A stretch of 64,000 nucleotides of DNA from positions 2,294,001 to 2,358,000 of the forward strand of contig JAPXFQ010000494.1 in NCBI GenBank assembly GCA_028564705.1. Direction: 5' to 3'. A program made the position numbers and the translations under genes. The DNA is from Apricaphanius iberus (lineage: Eukaryota; Chordata; Actinopteri; Cyprinodontiformes; Aphaniidae). Below, one piece after another: positions 59,501-64,000 of the stretch (position 1 is the stretch's first letter; every line of letters begins with the position of its first letter). The notes beneath the pieces are model-generated. The model had not been told where the DNA came from, searched no databases, and saw only the letters and a list, made by a program, of their open reading frames with translations.

Positions 59501-62395
59501 TGTTTCCACCGTGTCTAAATGTTAAGATCTAAATACCAATCACTTTCCCAGCATTCCCCTGTGCACGAACGCTAACATATGGTAATGAAACTTTAAAACA
59601 CCTGCATCTTATGATCTGGTGCAGTTTGTATATGTACACATTTGTGTTTTTTCCCTAAAATAGGCTGGTGGGGCATATAATCAGGTGGTCCGGAAAGTAA
59701 CATGAGCTGTTGATCTTGTTGAATTTTAAAGCCTATTTTTAAAATTGACTTTGTCCTTGTTTTTGCTCAATTAATATATTGTCCTTGGTTTTTTAACCTG
59801 CACTATACAGAGTTCTGTAGCTCTGGTAAGAGAGTCTGGAGAGGACAACTATTGGTTTACTCCAAAAATCTGGCCTTCATGAGAAAGTGGCATGTCCTAT
59901 TTGCCATAATCCATGCCAGGCACTTGTTTCGTCATGGTACCAAAATTCCAGTATTCGGTACCGATACCAGTGAAAATCCAACGTTCAACGTACCTGCAAC
60001 TTTGTAAGGATGCAGTTTACAAGGCGTGTGGGCGGACCTTTCTCTGCCGGATGTTTTAAATGATGGTGGGTCGTGGTTGGCTGGACAATGACGATGTCAG
60101 GCGACGTCACTACATGCTCTGTTTGGTTGACACTCAGAAGATGGTGGTGAAAGTTCAGCTAGCTTAGCTTCTGCCTTGTTAGCTTTTGCTGCTTTTAAGC
60201 TTGGAAAGCTGCAGAAGTGGCAAAGATTGCGGAGACATGCACCGCGGAGACTCTGATGCCCTTAACCGTAGACTTAACATATAATCGTGTTGGCGTTGAT
60301 GTTCTGGCAGATGTGAACGCACCAACACCTATCATATTAGCATTAGCTACATCACGGATGCTAACGATTTACTACACAAGCAGCTGTTTATTTCTATCCG
60401 ACTGATTCCGACATTCAAATTAAAATATGATATATAATAGGGCTGGGCGATATAGAAAAAGAGCATATCGATAAAGGAAATAGTCATAGTTATCGATGAC
60501 TATCACAAAATGTATAACGTCTTTTTTTTAATGACTCCCTGGTCATTTTGTTATTCTTCAATGAAATCATTTTAACTAAGAATTAAATTAAGTCATTTTT
60601 TGAACACTTTTAAAAATCATAAATAAGGTTGTAAGAAACAGAAACAAATCAAGAGACCTGAGTAAAATCAATAAGTACAAAGAAGAGTAATATTATTAAC
60701 CATTACATTAAATATTCTTTAAATTGTCAGTAATTTAAATCAAAGGCTTATCCTGATGCTTTTTAATCTCTTAAACAGTTTATGATACTTTATAAGTAAT
60801 TTATTAGGATTATCATTACTATCTTTAGTGTATTAGTGCGTCAAGGATCGGTTCAAAGGGGGACAACATTTACCTGAGCTACTGAAACGTTTTTCTGGGT
60901 CAACTTCCTCCTTGCTGTGACATCTGGCCGAGATAGTTAGTTTTATGGCGACTGTTCGCTTAGGGACCATCAACAAATTCTGTTGCAGCTCAAGCCATTT
61001 GTTCAAGTTAGATGCGTTTCCTCCTTTTGAGAGAAAGCTTTGATTACATTGTTGTGAATGGGTTTTTGATTATTACTAATATTTCCATACATGGCTCTCC
61101 TCTCCTCCTGTTTTTTTTTAGTACCGACTTCCGAATAGAACTGAAGATATTTGCCCGAACCCGACTGATCGGGCCGGGTTTGGCCTTAATTTCTGTCATC
61201 GACGGGCTCTGGTCAGGTTCGGGCTTTAGCAGTCAGCTGATCCTCTCATTATCGCAAAGATTTATAATAAAGAACTGAATCGGGGGACTCTCCGGTCTAT
61301 CTGTCAAGATGTTGCATGCACACTGTATGCGTCATGATGTGAAAGACCCACTCTCAGATCGAAACAGAAAACATGCTCCAAATGCTGCGCAGCGCTTTCG
61401 CAGAAAATGCTTCAGTGTAAATCACAAGATGCACAAGTCTATTGTATTTATATAGTATTTGTATTTATATGCAGGCAAGACAGACTTATACGCAACAGAA
61501 ACAGTTAAAGCTTCATATAGCTCCAGACTTAAAAATAAAAAAAAATAAAAAGATAAGTTGACATGTCTTGAAATTATTCTTAATAATTTGAAATTTTGTG
61601 TCAAATAGGCCTATTATCTGAATCTTCAATTTATAAACATTTGTCCGGTAAATTGAAAACTTGCTGGTGGGAAGATGGATGAAGCTTAATAAAAGGTAAT
61701 ATCTGTTGAGGTTGAGGCTGATGTTCACCCTCCACGAGGACCGAGACAAAAATGGTTAAGCTCAGAGACTGTTTGGCCCCATCAAAGTCCTGACTGAAAT
61801 CCAAATCTTAGTAGTCTATAGAAAGACTTGAAAATGGACTTTCACAGATGCTCTCTATCCAATGTGAATGAGCTTAAACTAGAAGAATGGGCAAGAATTA
61901 GAATTGGGAGATGTGCAGAGCGGTCCAAAAAACGGAGCTTTAATTGCAATGAAGGAGTTTCTACAATGGTTTAACGCTAATTTAGCTAGATATTATAGTA
62001 AATGATCATGTCACCTAAAGTGGCATTAAAATACATTTAAGTAGATGTTGGTAATTTGTGTAAAGTTTCTGCTGCAAAACTCTTTAATTGTACTGAATGG
62101 ACAACAAAATGTCTTCCCCAGATGAGAGCCAAGAGGATGAGGAAGAGGAGGAGGAGGAGGGTAGTGGAGAAATAGTAATTGATGGTAAGAAACGTTTTTT
62201 TATTATTATTATTTTTTTGTTACCATTTATAGAAAAAAAATCTGAAGTTGAGGAACATGAGATGTCATTTTTCTAATATTTCATTACATTCAAATCGGTG
62301 AGTGCTCGGGAGCAATCATCCTTTGGGATTATAGGTGTCATTTTTGTCCTGCAGGTTCTGATGACAGCGATCAGGAGGAAGAGGAGGAGGCCTGA
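53523..62395 (+). CDS. tspyl2: TSPY-like 2, NAP/SET-domain nuclear protein
   Basis: Eight exons join in phase: 53523-54485, 54591-54668, 54758-54869, 55066-55220, 56550-56626, 56847-57046, 62122-62184 and 62355-62395 (TGA), giving about 562 aa. Residues 1-256 are low-complexity and polar, with Ser/Lys/Glu-rich and SSSTPSSSFPSDNEDNDDGE segments. The NAP domain spans about 260-461: a dimerisation helix (LLAQVQMRLEALEKKSGR) then TIPGFWVTALLNHPHLS, GYRIRFHFRRNPYF and DLYRDPLRYYLTPLWEP. The C-terminus is strongly acidic, as in NAP histone chaperones. TSPYL2 (CDA1/DENTT) is a nuclear growth and transcription regulator. Intron-containing structure and linkage to gpr173 separate it from the intronless TSPYL1/4/5/6. 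The human protein is longer (693 aa). The exon 6 donor is uncertain: see the alternative at 56920. Confidence 0.92.
55290..56549. other. tspyl2 intron 4 with a possible Tc1-like remnant
   Basis: TATTTACATACTTTGTGTAA and AAGTCAGACAGTG (about 55410-55490) resemble Tc1 terminal sequence, but no transposase is visible. A G(15) run lies at 56124-56138. Otherwise featureless. Confidence 0.35.
56124..56138. repeat. Poly(G) run
   Basis: Fifteen consecutive G, in tspyl2 intron 4 on the coding strand. Confidence 0.9.
56921..57046 (+). other. tspyl2: Alternatively spliced acidic segment of tspyl2 exon 6
   Basis: A strong donor (CCGG|GTGAGG) lies at 56920/56921 and a weaker one (CCCG|GTCGGT) at 57046/57047. 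Both leave phase 1, so choosing one or the other removes or keeps exactly 126 nt, or 42 mostly acidic residues, without a frame change. Confidence 0.55.
57140..57545. repeat. AATCGATT-rich repeat
   Basis: Many overlapping ATCGATT/GAATCGAT words on both strands (for example GATTCTGAATCGATCC near 57173 and AATCAGCATTGAATCGATTC near 57500). It ends near CAGCCC. This looks like a decayed hAT-type MITE in tspyl2 intron 6. Confidence 0.45.
57664..57784. repeat. Common fish repeat fragment
   Basis: CAATTCACAACAGATGTCAT and CTCGAGGCACTTTACAAA form a phrase I recognise from dispersed fish repeats. It abuts the 3' end of the LINE fragment and may belong to its 3' UTR. Confidence 0.4.
57785..58740 (-). 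pseudogene. L2-like LINE reverse-transcriptase fragment
   Basis: Minus-strand pieces read like the fish L2 RT C-terminal half. A frame at 58230-58027 gives QLYLSIKPHKSN and LQACLEDIKTWMTEF, and one at 58025-57783 gives NLGVIFDQDIAFSSHIEQ. Upstream DNA (to about 58740) keeps DNA-level similarity through the RT core. Frames are broken. It lies in tspyl2 intron 6, antisense. Confidence 0.8.
58984..59705 (+). mobile_element. Degraded DNA transposon with pogo/CENP-B-like remnant
   Basis: The ends TATTTTCCGGACTATAAGCC (about 58992) and GGTGGTCCGGAAAGTAAC (about 59685) are inverted. Inside, 59134-59409 reads KRRSPAENAVE and GHESMVRHWRHQCEELSA. The latter resembles the DNA-binding N-terminus of pogo/Tigger transposases. 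A (CA)n run (59025-59043) lies near the left end. Confidence 0.5.
59830..61965 (+). mobile_element. Two pieces of one Tc1-like transposase, 1.9 kb apart
   Basis: 59835-59905 (AGAGGACAACTATTGGTTTA, CCAAAAATCTGGCCTTCATG) and 61775-61965 (AAGTCCTGACTGAAATCCAA, AGACTTGAAAATGGACTTTC, AGAAGAATGGGCAAGAATTA) are collinear parts of the Tc1 family seen at 39.6 kb. The gap contains other repeats, including a hAT-like end (GGGCTGGGCGATATAGAAAA, about 60443). Confidence 0.55.
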
Positions 62396-63960
62396 GGGGG
62401 GGAAAAATGAAGAAAATGGATGCACACCAATAAAACACAGCATTAAAACCACCTGCTGTTGTTCTGTAGATCCTCTTTGTGCCTCCAAAAAAGCCCTGGA
62501 TCATCAGGACGTGGACACGGGATCTCTGGGAGTGTCTCCTTGAGCCTAATAATAATCCATCTAATTGACTTCAGCTCACCCGCTTTTCTATTGTGGCTGA
62601 CTAGTGTGTATTTAGGGACCAGAAACTTGGAATATAAAGAGGAGATGTAGTGCAAACATTGAATTGTTCTTCCTGGTGTCATTTTTATGCACAAAATATC
62701 AATCTTTGCATTTCTTTTTTGGATTTTTTTTTTAACCTAAAATAGAAAGAAGCTTTTAAATCAGGGTTAACAGTAAAGCCAAGCCAGCATGTTCCCCCCT
62801 CTATTTTTAGTCATTACTGTGTACTCTCAAGAACTTTCTTTTTATACCTGCGCACGTTTTCGGGTTTAGTGTCCCCCGAGAATTTATCAAGATAACTTTC
62901 TTTTTGTGCAGCGAAGAAACCTTTGTAACATCCTACTCGCACGTAGTTAGATTTAGCTGATTCTTCACATGATACTGAAATCTTCAGAGGCATTAATATT
63001 GATCTTTCTAAACTACAAAAGCTGTATTTTTTTTTTTTACTGATTTGTGACAAAGAGAAAATGTCACAAGTTCAATTTGATATGAGGATCGATACATTTC
63101 AGATGCACTGAGTATAGAACCAAAATGTCTTCTCAGGGATGATCATGGTGGTTGTTTTGTTGACATAACTTGGCTAATTTTTAACCATTTATGCTTATAC
63201 TCATTGTTGTGTATTAAGCAATGTGAACTCTACTGTAGTATATAGGAACAATTATTATTTTAATAGAATACCAGTGTGGGTTTTATTTTCCTGTCTGTTC
63301 TACCTGTGCTGTCATGTTACATCCACACCTCCAGGCTGTAAACTCTGATATGCGATAATCCTCATAATTTGAGCTGCGTCGATTCCCGGATTTACGTAAT
63401 GCACCCAAACAATGCGTAGGATCTTTGACGTTTCTTTAGACGTTAACTCAATTTGAATGAACCTATGTAAACATAAAGTTTGTCTTTGAAATTAAATTTC
63501 TTTATAAAAAAAAGCATTGGTATTTATGTTTTTCTACACATTTGTGTTATAGCATGCCTGTTAGCTACAAATTGTAAGACAGGATATTAATGGCACGTAC
63601 ACTGCTCTAAATTTACATTGCTGTGTGTAGTAAAAAACTTCAAATTCACAGCAATTTGTAATGGGGTGCACTGTAAAAAAATAGTATTTGTACTTTTCCT
63701 AGCAAATAACTTGTAAATAACATTTCAATCTTTTTTGAAAAGGATAATGTTTCAATTCGTGGATAGATTTATAAAAAAATCTGGATTTAGTTTTTTGTTT
63801 TCTCAGAACATTTATATCTTGTGTGCTGTGATTATTTTTTTTTAGAAGGGTGTAGTTTATTATTTCTACTTGTTTTGGTTTTCTGGGTTAATATTGTTTG
63901 CTTTAATGATAAATGTTCACCTTTTGACTCAGACCTAATAAATAAAATGATGTTTGAATT
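62396..63960 (+). other. tspyl2: tspyl2 3' UTR
   Basis: AT-rich non-coding sequence follows the TGA. AATAAA occurs early at 62429-62434 and again as a tandem AATAAATAAAA near 63937-63948. This suggests a short and a long 3' UTR form. No repeat family was recognised. Confidence 0.45.
62429..62434 (+). terminator. tspyl2: Proximal polyadenylation signal of tspyl2
   Basis: AATAAA only 34 nt after the stop codon. A distal tandem signal lies near 63940. Confidence 0.4.
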
Positions 63961-64000
63961 TGCTGTGTTTTTTACTGGTTTGCAAAAGTCTGAATGCCCT

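Overview
This is vertebrate nuclear DNA, almost certainly from a teleost fish. Coding exons are short, bounded by GT/AG splice sites and separated by AT-rich introns. The intervening DNA is packed with fish-type repeats: Tc1-like transposons, hAT-like and TTAA-type MITEs, tRNA-derived SINEs, L2-like and other LINE fragments, a BEL/Pao remnant, and CA/TA microsatellites. There is no operon, CRISPR array or prokaryotic or viral gene cluster. Species cannot be named from the sequence.

Four protein genes can be assembled. (1) wdr13, + strand, 4695-15288: nine coding exons, 482 aa, with a likely 5' non-coding exon and promoter at the left edge. (2) gpr173 (SREB3-type orphan GPCR), - strand, 27254-26049: one coding exon, 401 aa, with a long 3' UTR reaching about 24250. 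(3) A ppp1r3f-like glycogen-targeting subunit of protein phosphatase 1, - strand, 52156-41156: four exons, 627 aa, with an RVxF motif, a CBM21 domain and a C-terminal membrane tail. (4) tspyl2 (NAP/SET-domain protein), + strand, 53523-62395: eight exons, about 562 aa, with a long acidic tail. wdr13 and gpr173 are convergent; ppp1r3f and tspyl2 are divergent, about 1.4 kb apart. From memory, the human orthologues of all four lie on Xp11, so the window looks like a preserved ancestral linkage group. The genes have unrelated jobs (WD-repeat scaffold, receptor, glycogen metabolism, chromatin/histone chaperone) and there is no sign of a common pathway.

Region by region: 1-15.9 kb is wdr13 with repeat-laden introns; 16-24 kb is a transposon graveyard with a three-level nest at 20.9-24.1 kb; 24.2-30.2 kb is gpr173 with its 3' UTR and upstream region; 30.2-41 kb is intergenic, with a TTAA-flanked element, a long foldback and a Tc1 copy; 41-52.2 kb is ppp1r3f, whose large intron holds a second nested insertion; 52.2-53.5 kb is the divergent promoter; 53.5-64 kb is tspyl2, with a 5-kb intron full of repeats.

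I did not find a new multi-gene system. The points most worth a second look are the nested transposons, in-frame alternative donors in the acidic tail of tspyl2, the divergent CCAAT promoter, a CLEAR-type palindrome at the wdr13 promoter, and the apparent use of a transposon for ppp1r3f polyadenylation. Element families were recognised by eye and memory, not by a database search.
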